Source of the DNA: Erwinia rhapontici
Lineage (GTDB): Bacteria > Pseudomonadota > Gammaproteobacteria > Enterobacterales > Enterobacteriaceae
NCBI RefSeq assembly: GCF_012271765.1
Contig: NZ_VRKO01000018.1
Location: 1-64,000, forward strand
Direction of reading: 5' to 3'
Length of the DNA stretch: 64,000 nt
A program made the translations under genes and the position numbers. The notes under the pieces were generated by a model that did no database searches, was not told the DNA's origin, and saw only the letters and a program-made list of their open reading frames with translations. Positions 45,834 to 55,844 of the stretch are shown in pieces. Within the stretch, counting starts at the first letter, position 1, and every line of letters begins with the position of its first letter.

Positions 45834-48449
45834 TCAGGCGTTCAGTGCCTTGGTGATCTTCTCGAACAGATCGCCTGACAGCTTATCCAGCCCTTTCAAC
45901 TGCTCCAGAGCCTGGCGCATCAGCGCCTGACGGCCTGCATCATAACGCTTGAGACGAATCAACGGCTCAATCATGCGTGCCGCGACCTGTGGATTACGGG
46001 TATTCAGATCGCTAAGGATCTCCGTCAGGAACTGATAACCGCTACCGTCTGCCGCATGGAATGCGGACGGATTCGCCGAAGCGAATGCACCAATCAACGA
46101 GCGGATACGGTTCGGATTACTCAGGGTAAACGAACGGTGGCTCAACAGTACTCGTACCTGTGCCAGCACATCCGCTGCCGGACTGGTCGCCTGCAGGGCA
46201 AACCACTTATCCATGACCAGACCATCCTGATGCCAGCGCTCATCGAAATCAGCGAACAGCGCCGTACGGCAAGGAAGCTGTGCGGCCATGGCAGCCGACA
46301 GAGCCGCCACGGTATCCGTCATGTTATTAGCATGGTGATACTGTGCGCTGACCAGCTTATCGGCTTGCGGTACATCCGCAAAGGCCAGGTAACTCAGGCA
46401 GACATTTTTCAACGACCGCTTGCCGATATCCGCGTGTTCAATGCGATACTCCGGGGTCTGGCTGGCGTAATACACCGCCAGCAGCTCATCTTCCAGCTCG
46501 GTTGCCAGCGTGCGAACCAGCGCCTCACGCACAACAGCATTTGCCTGCGGGTCAATGATGTCGAACAGCTCGGCAATCTCATTCTCACCCGGCAGCGACA
46601 GGATCAACGCCATCAGGGCAGGATCGCTGGACTCAGAGAGCAACACCGCACGGAAGGCATCCGCAACGTGCAAGGGTAGCGACAGCGGTTGCCCCTGCTG
46701 CTGGCGGGCCACGTTAATTTTGATGTAGTTCGCCATCAGACTTTGTGCCGCATCCCAGCGGGCAAAATCATTGCGTGCGTGCTGCATCAGGAAGGTTAAC
46801 TGCGCATCGCTCCAGTTGTAGTCCAGTTTCACCGGCGCAGAGAATTCACGCAGCAGGGAAGGCACAGGCTGGAAGTAAACCTTATCAAAGACGAAGGTCT
46901 GGAAAGACTCGGTGACATTGAGTACATGATGCACCGGATGGCCATTGTGCTGTAACGGAATGACCTGCCCCTCCCCATCGTACAGTTCAATATCCAGCGG
47001 GATATGCAGCGGCAGCTTCTCTTTCTGATCGGCGGTTGGCGGCGTCATCTGTGTCACGTGCAACGTGTACTGTTCCAGCTCAGGATTGTAGTCATCACGG
47101 ATGGACAACACGGGCGTACCCGACTGGCTGTACCAGCGGCGGAACTGTGACAGGTCAACATTGGAAGCATCCTCCATCGCCTGAACAAAGTCATCACAGG
47201 TCGCTGCACTACCATCATGGCGCTCGAAGTAGAGCTGCATGCCTTTCTGGAAGTTTTCTTCGCCAAGCAAGGTGTGCAACATGCGGATCACTTCAGACCC
47301 CTTCTCATACACCGTCAGGGTGTAGAAGTTGTTCATCTCGATCACCTGCTCAGGGCGGATCGGGTGCGCCATCGGGCTGGCATCTTCAGCAAACTGTGAA
47401 CCGCGCATCACACGCACGTTATCAATGCGGTTGACCGCACGCGAACCGAGGTCAGAACTGAACTCCTGATCGCGGAACACCGTCAGTCCCTCTTTCAGAC
47501 TGAGCTGGAACCAGTCGCGGCAGGTGACGCGGTTACCGGTCCAGTTGTGGAAGTATTCATGACCGATAACCGCCTCAATCCCGAGATAGTCTTTATCGGT
47601 GGCGGTTTCCGCTTTGGCCAGCACGTATTTGGAGTTAAAGACATTCAGCCCTTTATTCTCCATCGCCCCCATATTGAAGAAGTCGACGGCGACAATCATA
47701 AAGATATCGAGATCGTACTCCAGGCCGAAACGCTCTTCATCCCACTTCATACTGTTTTTCAGCGAGGTCATCGCCCAGTCAGCACGGTCAAGGTTGCCCC
47801 GATCAACGAAGATTTCCAACGCGACATCACGGCCGGAACGGGTGGTGAAGCTGTCGCGCAGCACGTCGAAATCACCGGCCACCACGGCAAACAGGTAACA
47901 AGGTTTCGGGAATGGATCCTGCCACTTAACCCAGTGGCGGCCATCTTCCATATGCCCGGCATCAACGCGATTACCATTTGAAAGCAGGAAGGGATAGTGC
48001 TTCTGCTCTGCAATAATGGTGGTGGTAAAACGCGCCAGCACGTCGGGACGGTCGAGATACCAGGTAATATGGCGGAAACCTTCCGCTTCACACTGGGTAC
48101 ATAGTGCTTCGCCTGATTTGTACAGACCTTCAAGCGCGGTGTTTTTATCCGGATGAATGTCATTGACGATTTTTAACGTGAAGGACTCAGGCAGCTGTTG
48201 TAACACCAGTGCCCCTTCTTCCTGCCGATAGTGCGGCCAGGGCTGATCGTCGACATGTAACGAGATCAGCGTCAGGTCTTCGCCGTCAAGGCGCAGTTCG
48301 GCGCCACTGGCTCCCAACCGTTTAATCTGGCTGACGGCGGTGACCTGGGTGGTACTGGCATCAAGATTAAACGTCAAATCGATGTCGGTAATAGTGTAGT
48401 CAGGCGCACGATAATCATGGCGATTTTTGGCTTGTGGCAGTTGCGTCAT
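45834..48449 (-). CDS. pepN: aminopeptidase N
   Basis: M1-family zinc metallopeptidase of 871 residues that removes N-terminal residues from cytosolic peptides. The exopeptidase motif GAMENKGLNVF is present. The zinc site HEYFHNWTGNR is followed by the downstream Glu in LKEGLTVFRDQEFSSD. Length equals E. coli PepN (870), with a full C-terminal helical domain ending KITKALNA. It is divergent from pncB across 263 bases. Confidence 0.97.
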   Translation of the reverse strand: MTQLPQAKNRHDYRAPDYTITDIDLTFNLDASTTQVTAVSQIKRLGASGAELRLDGEDLTLISLHVDDQPWPHYRQEEGALVLQQLPESFTLKIVNDIHPDKNTALEGLYKSGEALCTQCEAEGFRHITWYLDRPDVLARFTTTIIAEQKHYPFLLSNGNRVDAGHMEDGRHWVKWQDPFPKPCYLFAVVAGDFDVLRDSFTTRSGRDVALEIFVDRGNLDRADWAMTSLKNSMKWDEERFGLEYDLDIFMIVAVDFFNMGAMENKGLNVFNSKYVLAKAETATDKDYLGIEAVIGHEYFHNWTGNRVTCRDWFQLSLKEGLTVFRDQEFSSDLGSRAVNRIDNVRVMRGSQFAEDASPMAHPIRPEQVIEMNNFYTLTVYEKGSEVIRMLHTLLGEENFQKGMQLYFERHDGSAATCDDFVQAMEDASNVDLSQFRRWYSQSGTPVLSIRDDYNPELEQYTLHVTQMTPPTADQKEKLPLHIPLDIELYDGEGQVIPLQHNGHPVHHVLNVTESFQTFVFDKVYFQPVPSLLREFSAPVKLDYNWSDAQLTFLMQHARNDFARWDAAQSLMANYIKINVARQQQGQPLSLPLHVADAFRAVLLSESSDPALMALILSLPGENEIAELFDIIDPQANAVVREALVRTLATELEDELLAVYYASQTPEYRIEHADIGKRSLKNVCLSYLAFADVPQADKLVSAQYHHANNMTDTVAALSAAMAAQLPCRTALFADFDERWHQDGLVMDKWFALQATSPAADVLAQVRVLLSHRSFTLSNPNRIRSLIGAFASANPSAFHAADGSGYQFLTEILSDLNTRNPQVAARMIEPLIRLKRYDAGRQALMRQALEQLKGLDKLSGDLFEKITKALNA

Positions 48450-48620
48450 AAGTCCTTCTCACGTCGATAATTAGTTAACCTTTTCAAGTCTATTCCTGTT
48501 ATCACCAGGTTGCCACGTTGAATCACTGCCAATTGCGGCCTTTGCCATAAAAGAAGACATTTCATTAACAATCGCACGTATTTACCTCGACCTCTCAGCC
48601 TGAATTGTGCTGTGATTGGG

Positions 48621-48648
48621 TTCACTAAATATCTATTCGGGTTATACT
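48621..48648 (+). promoter_or_regulatory. likely pncB promoter
   Basis: A -35 TTCACT (48621-48626) and a -10 TATACT (48643-48648) are 16 bases apart, about 65 bases before the pncB start. A NadR operator, expected in E. coli, was not recognised. The rest of the 263-base pepN-pncB gap holds the pepN leader; nothing else was recognised. Confidence 0.6.
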
Positions 48649-48713
48649 CCTGCGACTTTTTCTTCATTTGAACCAGGGATAACGCTCTTCGCCAGAGGAT
48701 GCTGAAACGCACC

Positions 48714-49919
48714 ATGACACGACACGCTTCCCCGATTTTGACTACGCTGCTCGATACCGATGCCTACAAACTCCATATGCAGCAGGCGGTATTCCATCGT
48801 TATTACGATGTGACTGTGGCCGCCGAGTTTCGCTGCCGGGGTGACGACATGCTGGGTATTTATGTTGATGAAATACAGCAACAAATCGAAACCATGTCCG
48901 CATTAACGCTGACCGAAGATGAATTCACTTATCTCTCTGGCCTGCCTTTTTTCACCCCGGATTACCTCAACTGGCTGCGCAGTTACCGCTATGACCCCGC
49001 TCAGGTTCGCGTGCGCAATCACCAGGGAAAACTGGATATCCGCATCAGCGGGCCGTGGCGTGAAGTGATCATGTGGGAAGTGCCGCTGCTGGCGCTGATC
49101 AGCGAAGTGGTGCATCGCCATCGTTCACCGCAGGTCACGCCGGAAATGGCTGTGAGTCAGTTGAAGAGTAAACTGGCACAGTTTAAAGCGCTGACCGCCG
49201 ATCTCGATATGTCGCGTTTTCGTTTGATGGATTTCGGCACGCGTCGCCGTTTCTCACACGATGTTCAGCTGGCGATCGTCAGTACGCTGAAACAGGATTT
49301 CCCGTGGCTGGTTGGCTCCAGTAATTACGAGATGGCACGTCAGCTGGATATCATGCCGGTGGGCACCCAGGCACACGAGTGGTTCCAGGCCCACCAGCAG
49401 CTTAGCCCGGTGCTGGCTAACTGCCAGCGCGCCGCACTGCAATCCTGGCTTGAAGAGTACCCGGACCAGTTAGGTATTGCCCTGACAGACTGTATTACTA
49501 TGGATGCCTTCCTGCGTGATTTCGGCCTTGAGTTTGCCAGCGCTTATCAAGGACTGCGCCACGACTCTGGCGATCCGCTGGAATGGGGTGAAAAAGCCAT
49601 CGCACATTATCAACAGCTGGGTATCGACCCGCTAAGTAAAACGCTGGTATTTTCTGATAACCTCGATCTGGAAAAAGCGGTGGAGCTTTACCGCCATTTC
49701 GGTCAGCGTATTAATGTTATTTTCGGCATTGGTACCCGCCTGACCTGCGATATTCCTCAGGTTAAACCGCTTAATATCGTGATTAAGCTGGTGGAGTGTA
49801 ACGGCAAACCCGTTGCTAAACTGTCGGACAGTCCGGGTAAAACCATTTGCCAGGATAAAGCCTTTGTTCGCGCCCTGCGCAAAGCCTTCGACCTGCCGCT
49901 GGTCAAAAAAGCCAGCTAG
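48714..49919 (+). CDS. pncB: nicotinate phosphoribosyltransferase
   Basis: A 401-residue enzyme that converts nicotinate and PRPP to nicotinate mononucleotide in the NAD salvage pathway. It has [17 protein letters not shown] near the N-terminus, the PRPP/nicotinate region DFGTRRRFS, and the phosphorylated active-site His in [12 protein letters not shown] near-invariant C-terminal half follows, ending KKAS. The ATG at 48714 gives the E. coli-like N-terminus; an alternative ATG at 48699 would add five residues but touches the AGAGG motif. Confidence 0.96.
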   Translation: MTRHASPILTTLLDTDAYKLHMQQAVFHRYYDVTVAAEFRCRGDDMLGIYVDEIQQQIETMSALTLTEDEFTYLSGLPFFTPDYLNWLRSYRYDPAQVRVRNHQGKLDIRISGPWREVIMWEVPLLALISEVVHRHRSPQVTPEMAVSQLKSKLAQFKALTADLDMSRFRLMDFGTRRRFSHDVQLAIVSTLKQDFPWLVGSSNYEMARQLDIMPVGTQAHEWFQAHQQLSPVLANCQRAALQSWLEEYPDQLGIALTDCITMDAFLRDFGLEFASAYQGLRHDSGDPLEWGEKAIAHYQQLGIDPLSKTLVFSDNLDLEKAVELYRHFGQRINVIFGIGTRLTCDIPQVKPLNIVIKLVECNGKPVAKLSDSPGKTICQDKAFVRALRKAFDLPLVKKAS

Positions 49920-50145
49920 CATCACTGGCCGACCGAAACAGAAGGTCGGCCACTCCGCTTTATGCCTGTCTTAATTTATAGGAATACCTCAGGGGTCGGC
50001 ACACGTGTCGGCCCCAGATTCCCTCTTCTTCTAAAGAAATCTGCCTTTATTGCCGGAATTTCGCTTGTTTATCATCGCCCGGCAAGTAACATAGCAAGAC
50101 CCTAAATTCGGGGTAATTCATTCAGATTAATAGTGAGAGACTTAT

Positions 50146-51546
50146 ATGAGCGTTGTGCCTGTAGCGGATGTACTGCACGGCCGGGTCGCGGTTGACAGCG
50201 AAGTCACCGTACGTGGTTGGGTGCGTACACGAAGAGATTCAAAAGCCGGTATTTCCTTTATCGCCGTTTATGACGGTTCCTGCTTTAATCCCGTTCAGGC
50301 TGTCGTTAATAATTCTCTGAATAATTATCAGGAAGAAGTATTGCGCCTGACTACCGGCTGTTCGGTGGTTATTACCGGCAAAGTGGTTGAATCTCCGGGT
50401 GAAGGTCAGAGTTTTGAAATTCAGGCCACCCACGTGGAAGTCATCGGCTGGGTTGATGATCCGGATACCTACCCAATGGCTGCTAAGCGCCACAGCATTG
50501 AATATCTGCGTGAAGTGGCCCACTTGCGCCCGCGTACCAATCTGATTGGCGCCGTCGCCCGTGTGCGCCATACGCTGGCACAGGCACTGCACCGTTTCTT
50601 CGATGAGCAGGGCTTCTTCTGGGTGTCCACGCCGCTGATTACCGCGTCCGATACCGAAGGCGCGGGTGAAATGTTCCGTGTATCGACGCTCGATCTGGAA
50701 AATCTGCCGCGCACGCCGGAAGGTAAAGTTAATTACGACGAAGATTTCTTCGGCAAAGAAGCGTTTCTGACCGTATCAGGTCAGCTTAATGGCGAGACCT
50801 ATGCCAGCGCGATTTCCAAAATCTACACCTTTGGCCCAACCTTCCGTGCGGAAAACTCCCACACCAGCCGTCACCTGGCGGAATTCTGGATGCTGGAGCC
50901 GGAAATGGCCTTCGCCAACCTGGAAGATAACGCTGCCCTGGCAGAAGCCATGCTGAAGTACGCGTTTAAAGCGGTACTTGAAGAGCGCGCTGATGATATG
51001 GCCTTCTTCGCCGAGCGCGTAGACAAAGATGCCATTTCGCGCCTCGAGCGTTTTGTGACTACCGATTTCGCGCAGGTGGATTACACCGAAGCTGTCGAGA
51101 TCCTGCTGGCGTCAGGTCAGACGTTTGAAAACGCCGTCTCCTGGGGTATTGATCTCTCCTCTGAGCACGAACGTTATCTGGCAGAGAAACACTTTAAAGC
51201 ACCGGTGGTGGTGAAGAACTACCCGAAAGATATCAAAGCTTTCTATATGCGTTTGAACGACGATGGCAAAACCGTTGCCGCGATGGATGTTCTGGCACCA
51301 GGAATTGGTGAAATCATCGGGGGTTCTCAGCGTGAAGAGCGTCTGGATGTGCTGGATGCGCGTCTGGCCGAAATGGGCCTGAATAAAGAAGATTACTGGT
51401 GGTACCGCGACCTGCGTCGTTACGGTACGGTCCCACATTCAGGTTTCGGATTAGGTTTCGAACGATTAATCGCCTATGTCACCGGTGTACAAAATGTAAG
51501 GGATGTTATCGCCTTCCCACGTACTCCACGCAACGCGACGTTCTGA
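50146..51546 (+). CDS. asnS: asparaginyl-tRNA synthetase
   Basis: Class IIb aminoacyl-tRNA synthetase of 466 residues. The N-terminal OB-fold anticodon-binding domain covers about 1-115 ([22 protein letters not shown]). The catalytic core has motif 1 around [15 protein letters not shown], motif 2 [22 protein letters not shown] and motif 3 [15 protein letters not shown]. It charges tRNA-Asn. Followed by a terminator and then ompF, as in E. coli. Confidence 0.98.
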   Translation: MSVVPVADVLHGRVAVDSEVTVRGWVRTRRDSKAGISFIAVYDGSCFNPVQAVVNNSLNNYQEEVLRLTTGCSVVITGKVVESPGEGQSFEIQATHVEVIGWVDDPDTYPMAAKRHSIEYLREVAHLRPRTNLIGAVARVRHTLAQALHRFFDEQGFFWVSTPLITASDTEGAGEMFRVSTLDLENLPRTPEGKVNYDEDFFGKEAFLTVSGQLNGETYASAISKIYTFGPTFRAENSHTSRHLAEFWMLEPEMAFANLEDNAALAEAMLKYAFKAVLEERADDMAFFAERVDKDAISRLERFVTTDFAQVDYTEAVEILLASGQTFENAVSWGIDLSSEHERYLAEKHFKAPVVVKNYPKDIKAFYMRLNDDGKTVAAMDVLAPGIGEIIGGSQREERLDVLDARLAEMGLNKEDYWWYRDLRRYGTVPHSGFGLGFERLIAYVTGVQNVRDVIAFPRTPRNATF

Positions 51547-51581
51547 TTTCTGCATTAAATATAAGAAATTCATATATATAC

Positions 51582-51608
51582 TAAGGTCAGCCTCGCTGAC
51601 CTTTTTTT
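51582..51608 (+). terminator. terminator after asnS
   Basis: A 9-bp stem AAGGTCAGC/GCTGACCTT with a CTC loop, then seven T. Confidence 0.9.
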
Positions 51609-51639
51609 ATTTTTGTAAATTTAGAGTTGGTTCACAAAG

Positions 51640-51846
51640 TTCCGTAAATTTTACATTTTGTAATACATATTTTCTCTTTGTTACCAGAATAAGAGATTAG
51701 TAGCATTTTCGGGCTAGATTAACCAGGCTGCGAATGGAAAGATGCGTGCAGACACAGGAAGACACCAAACTCTCATCTTGGTTCTGTAAAGAATTATTGA
51801 CGGCAGTGGCAGGTGTCCAAATAACTCCAATGAGGGTAATAACAAA
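51640..51846 (+). promoter_or_regulatory. ompF control region with OmpR-type boxes and long leader
   Basis: TTTTACATTTTGTAATACAT (from 51649) and the T/C-rich stretch to about 51686 match the E. coli OmpR F1-F3 boxes. The segment GAATGGAAAGATGCGTGCAG (51732-51751) matches the E. coli promoter -10 and start area. The leader of about 100 bases keeps ACACCAAACTCTCATC, TATTGACGGCAGTGGCAGGT and GAGGGTAATAA next to the start codon, the part paired by MicF in E. coli. Control by EnvZ/OmpR is therefore very likely. Confidence 0.8.
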
Positions 51847-52956
51847 ATGATGAAGCGCAACATTCTTGCAGTAGTGATCCCAGCACTGTTGGCTGCTGGT
51901 GCCGCTAACGCAGCAGAAATCTATAACAAAGATGGCAACAAACTGGACCTGTACGGTAAAGCTGTTGGTCTGCATTATTTCTCTGATGACGACGGTTTTG
52001 CTTCAGATGGTGATCAGTCTTATGTGCGCTTCGGCTTTAAAGGTGAAACCCAGATTAACGACCAGCTGACCGGTTACGGCCAGTGGGAATATAACGTTCA
52101 GACTAACAACTCTGAAGGTAGCGACGCGCAGGACGGTAACAAAACCCGTCTGGGCTTTGCCGGTCTGAAATTTGCAGACTTCGGCTCATTCGACTACGGC
52201 CGTAACTATGCTGTAGGTTATGATGCTCTGGCATGGACTGACGTGCTGCCAGAATTTGGTGGTGACTTCGGTCAGTCTGACACCATGACCAGCCGTACTA
52301 CCGGTGTGGCTACCTACCGTAACACCAACTTCTTTGGTCTGGTTGACGGCTGGGACTTCGCTGTACAATACCAGGGCAAAAACGAACGTGCTGATGACAT
52401 CACCCGTGCTAACGGTGACGGCTACGGCTTCTCTACCACTTACACTTCACCAATTGGTGTAGGTATCACTGGCGCATACAGCTCTCAGGACCGTACTAAC
52501 GGCCAGAATGAAGCCGTGCTGGGTCGTGGTGACCGTGCTGAATTCTGGGGCACTGCGCTGAAATATGACGCGAACAATGTATACCTGGCAGCATCTTATG
52601 CTGAAGGTCGTAACGCCACCCGTATTACTGGCGCAAGCATCACCAATGCAGCTGGCGTGACAACCACTGGTATCGAAGGCTTTGCTAACAAAACCCAGAA
52701 CTACAACGTGGTTGCGCAGTACCAGTTTGACTTTGGCCTGCGTCCGTCCATTGCCTATGTACAGACCAAAGCTAAGGATATTGAAGGCGTAGGCGATGTT
52801 GATCTGACCAAATACTTCGAAGTAGGCGCGACTTACTACTTCAACAAAAACATGTCCACCTATGTTGATTACATCATCAACCAGATCGGTGATGACAACA
52901 AACTGGGCATAGGTTCAGGTGATACCGTTGCATTGGGCCTGGTTTACCAGTTCTAA
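51847..52956 (+). CDS. ompF: outer-membrane porin OmpF
   Basis: Trimeric 16-strand general porin of 369 residues. It has a 22-residue signal peptide (AGAANA), then [23 protein letters not shown]. The constriction loop 3 motif LPEFGGDF and the terminal phenylalanine strand (VALGLVYQF), recognised by the BAM complex, are both present. The position between asnS and aspC and the conserved leader identify it as OmpF rather than OmpC. Surface loops differ from E. coli, as expected for phage-exposed parts. It allows passage of solutes up to about 600 Da. Confidence 0.95.
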   Translation: MMKRNILAVVIPALLAAGAANAAEIYNKDGNKLDLYGKAVGLHYFSDDDGFASDGDQSYVRFGFKGETQINDQLTGYGQWEYNVQTNNSEGSDAQDGNKTRLGFAGLKFADFGSFDYGRNYAVGYDALAWTDVLPEFGGDFGQSDTMTSRTTGVATYRNTNFFGLVDGWDFAVQYQGKNERADDITRANGDGYGFSTTYTSPIGVGITGAYSSQDRTNGQNEAVLGRGDRAEFWGTALKYDANNVYLAASYAEGRNATRITGASITNAAGVTTTGIEGFANKTQNYNVVAQYQFDFGLRPSIAYVQTKAKDIEGVGDVDLTKYFEVGATYYFNKNMSTYVDYIINQIGDDNKLGIGSGDTVALGLVYQF

Positions 52957-52960
52957 TTGC

Positions 52961-53023
52961 CATTTAATCGCGACTCCGGTCGCGATTAAATGTGCATCAA
53001 AAAGGGGCTTCGGCCCCTTTTTT
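52961..53023 (+). terminator. two hairpins after ompF, second is the terminator
   Basis: The first hairpin is a 12-bp perfect stem CATTTAATCGCG/CGCGATTAAATG (52961-52992) without a T run. The second is AAAAGGGGC/GCCCCTTTT with a TTCG tetraloop and T tail (52998-53023), the typical terminator. The first may protect the 3' end of this abundant mRNA. Confidence 0.88.
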
Positions 53024-53145
53024 GTTTTTCTCCCTTCCCCGCTCGCTTTCTGCTGTTTTTTTGATGCAAACGGTTGGTAATTTGCCACTTGTGGCGGTAA
53101 CCTGAGTCCTCACTTCGCTTTAGACTAAGCTAACGGACTTCGACT

Positions 53146-54336
53146 ATGTTTGAACGTATTGCAGCTGCACCCGCCGACCCTATTCTTGGTTTAGCCGATC
53201 TGTTCCGCGCTGATGACCGCACAAATAAGATCAACCTCGGTATTGGCGTGTATAAAGATGAAACCGGCAAAACGCCGGTACTGACCAGCGTGAAAAAAGC
53301 TGAACAGTATCTGCTGGAAAACGAAACCACCAAAAACTATCTCAGCATTGATGGTATCGCCGATTTTGGCCGCTGCACCCAGGAGCTGTTGTTCGGAGCA
53401 GACAGCGCCCTTATCAGCAACCATCGTGCACGTACCGCACAGACCCCTGGCGGCACTGGCGCACTGCGCATAGCAGCCGATTTCATCGCCACCCAGACCA
53501 GCGCTAAACGCATCTGGGTGAGCAACCCAAGCTGGCCAAACCACAAAAATGTCTTTGCCGCTGCCGGCCTGGAAGTGTGTGAATACAACTACTACGATGC
53601 TGCACAGCATGCGCTGGACTTTGACGGCTTGCTAAACAGCCTGAGCGCCGCACAGGCGGGTGATATCGTGCTGTTCCATGGCTGCTGCCACAACCCAACC
53701 GGCATTGACCCAACGGCCACTCAGTGGGCCCAGCTGGCTGAACTGTCACTGGCGAAAGGCTGGTTGCCACTGTTCGACTTTGCCTATCAGGGCTTTGCCC
53801 GTGGTCTGGAAGAAGATGCCGAAGGCCTGCGTGCGTTTGCTGCCAGCCATCAGGAACTGATTGTATGCAGCTCGTACTCTAAAAACTTCGGCCTCTACAA
53901 TGAGCGCGTCGGTGCTTTCACGCTGGTCGCTGCTGATGCAGCCATCGTGGATACGGCCTTCAGTCAGGTGAAAGCCACCATTCGTGCCAACTACTCCAAC
54001 CCACCCGCACACGGTGCAGCCGTCGTCGCCACCATTCTCGGCAACAGCGCGCTGCGTGCCTTGTGGGAGCAGGAGCTGACCAGCATGCGCGAGCGTATTC
54101 AGCGGATGCGTCAGCTGTTTGTGAATACCCTGCAAGAGAAAGGCGCGAAAGGCGATTTCAGCTTTATCATCGATCAGAATGGGATGTTTTCATTCAGCGG
54201 CCTGACGAAAGATCAGGTTGTGCGCCTGCGAGATGAGTTTGGCGTCTACGCGGTAAATTCAGGCCGTGTGAACGTGGCGGGGATGACACCTGACAATATG
54301 TCTCCACTGTGTGAAGCCATCGTCGCGGTTTTGTAA
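53146..54336 (+). CDS. aspC: aspartate aminotransferase
   Basis: PLP-dependent class I aminotransferase of 396 residues, the same length as E. coli AspC. The PLP lysine lies in [16 protein letters not shown]. The cofactor-binding Asn lies in [13 protein letters not shown] and the Asp-x-Ala-Tyr motif in [16 protein letters not shown]. The substrate carboxylate Arg is in [11 protein letters not shown]. It interconverts aspartate and oxaloacetate with glutamate and 2-oxoglutarate. The overall match favours AspC over TyrB. Confidence 0.96.
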   Translation: MFERIAAAPADPILGLADLFRADDRTNKINLGIGVYKDETGKTPVLTSVKKAEQYLLENETTKNYLSIDGIADFGRCTQELLFGADSALISNHRARTAQTPGGTGALRIAADFIATQTSAKRIWVSNPSWPNHKNVFAAAGLEVCEYNYYDAAQHALDFDGLLNSLSAAQAGDIVLFHGCCHNPTGIDPTATQWAQLAELSLAKGWLPLFDFAYQGFARGLEEDAEGLRAFAASHQELIVCSSYSKNFGLYNERVGAFTLVAADAAIVDTAFSQVKATIRANYSNPPAHGAAVVATILGNSALRALWEQELTSMRERIQRMRQLFVNTLQEKGAKGDFSFIIDQNGMFSFSGLTKDQVVRLRDEFGVYAVNSGRVNVAGMTPDNMSPLCEAIVAVL

Positions 54337-54385
54337 TTTAGCCGGTGGGTCTTTCGTTGCCCCACCGCTGAGCTTTATCGCGATC

Positions 54386-54414
54386 AAAAAAGCCTGCTTA
54401 AGCAGGCTTTTTTA
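54386..54414. terminator. bidirectional terminator between aspC and ycbL
   Basis: The perfect stem AAAAAAGCCTGCTT/AAGCAGGCTTTTTT has T runs on both strands and serves the two converging genes. Confidence 0.92.
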
Positions 54415-54436
54415 TGGCACCAATGCCGAGATGCGT

Positions 54437-55066
54437 TTATTGCAGGAACGGGTTACTGATTCGTTCACGCCCCAGCGTCGATATCGGTCCGTGGCCTGGA
54501 ATGAAGGTGACGTCATCCCCCAGTGGCAACAGTTTGTTATGAATAGAGGCTATCAGGTCGCTGTGGCTGCCCTGGGGGAAATCAGATCGTCCTACCCCGC
54601 CACTGAAAATCACATCGCCAGAGACCAGCAGGCGCCCTGCACGGTCAAAGAACACAATGTGTCCCGGCGTATGCCCCGGGCAAAGCAGCACTTCCAGAGA
54701 GGTCTGCCCTACCTGCACAGTCTCACCCTCTTCCAGCCAGCGATCGGGGACCAGGGGAGGACATTCGGCAAAACCAAACATCTGGCTTTGTGTCGGCAGG
54801 CTATCAAGCCAGAATTTATCGGCTTTATGTGGCCCTACAATCGGTAGAGAATAATGTGCGGCCAGTTCAGCAGCGGCACCGACATGGTCAAGGTGACCGT
54901 GCGTCAGCAGTAATTGGGTCAGGTTAACACCCAGCGCAGCCACTTCACGTTTAATTGTCTCTGCGTCGCCACCCGGATCCACCAGCGCAGCTTCATTTGA
55001 TTCCGTACACCAGATCACCGAACAATTCTGCGAGAACGCAGTGACCGGGATAATATGATAGTCCAT
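54437..55066 (-). CDS. gloC: type II glyoxalase-like hydrolase YcbL (GloC)
   Basis: Metallo-beta-lactamase-fold hydrolase of 209 residues. The metal-binding motif is [11 protein letters not shown], with further ligands in [26 protein letters not shown] and FIPGHGP. It hydrolyses S-lactoylglutathione in methylglyoxal detoxification. It ends PFLQ, about six residues shorter than the E. coli protein; the missing tail is outside the active site. It is functionally complementary to mgsA in this window. Confidence 0.93.
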   Translation of the reverse strand: MDYHIIPVTAFSQNCSVIWCTESNEAALVDPGGDAETIKREVAALGVNLTQLLLTHGHLDHVGAAAELAAHYSLPIVGPHKADKFWLDSLPTQSQMFGFAECPPLVPDRWLEEGETVQVGQTSLEVLLCPGHTPGHIVFFDRAGRLLVSGDVIFSGGVGRSDFPQGSHSDLIASIHNKLLPLGDDVTFIPGHGPISTLGRERISNPFLQ

Positions 55067-55108
55067 AACTCTCCGTTACCGGTCACCACAGGGTGCCGGA
55101 ATTTCGTT

Positions 55109-55657
55109 TTACCAGTTCCGAACCGGCCCGGTATCAATATGCACAAAGTTACTACTTGGGTAGTATCCTACACCACCCGCCCGCAGCGAAAGTGCGGCTT
55201 TGCGTATATTGCTTAACGAAATTCCTTCAATGTGGAAATCCATCGCCTGCCCCAGCGTGTGGTAGCTATGTTTCGCTACACCGCGGGTATGCGACCGTAA
55301 TGAGTTATTGGTGCCGAGAGAACGGTAGCCAGAGATTAGCTGCACCGGTTTACGACTATCGAGCAGCGATTGCAGACGGAAGAGTTGGTCAAAAAGATGG
55401 GGATCGATGCTTTTACTTTTATTGGCCCGGTAGTCACGGAAGAAATGATTCAGTCGTGCCAGTTCATCCTTGTCATAGCTTTTACCGTTAAAAAATTCCG
55501 TTTTAAGGTTTTCGCCGGTATTGAGATTATTAAGCGTTAATACACGCGGGCGGGAAGTTGAAAGCGAGGCGAAGGCCTGCCCGGGGAGCAATGCCACACC
55601 GAGCGCCGCGCCGCCTAACGTCAGCCACTTACGGCGATGAGAGTCGAATTTATCCAT
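55109..55657 (-). CDS. mepK: murein endopeptidase MepK (YcbK), Tat-exported
   Basis: A 182-residue M15/DUF882 peptidase. The N-terminus SHRRKWLTLGGAALGVALLPGQAFA carries a twin-arginine export motif (RRKWL). The zinc-site pattern is present: HTRGVAKHSYHTLGQAMDFHIEG with the H-x6-D spacing, and the last His in FVHIDTG. In E. coli MepK cuts both 3-3 and 4-3 crosslinks. It is encoded directly beside ldtD, which makes the 3-3 crosslinks. The gap to ldtD is about 190 bases, so co-transcription is uncertain. Confidence 0.92.
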   Translation of the reverse strand: MDKFDSHRRKWLTLGGAALGVALLPGQAFASLSTSRPRVLTLNNLNTGENLKTEFFNGKSYDKDELARLNHFFRDYRANKSKSIDPHLFDQLFRLQSLLDSRKPVQLISGYRSLGTNNSLRSHTRGVAKHSYHTLGQAMDFHIEGISLSNIRKAALSLRAGGVGYYPSSNFVHIDTGPVRNW

Positions 55658-55844
55658 GAATCAGTATTACCCAGCTAAAGAATTCGGAACAGTGCACTAA
55701 TTACACCGTTTTGAACCTTACCGGGGGAGAATACCTACGTCAACCCAACAAAAGTAAAACCGGCGCAAAGATTGGCATCACACCCTTTACACCGGCTTTT
55801 TAGCATAACTATTCCCTGCACGGGAACTGCTGATTAATCAATCA

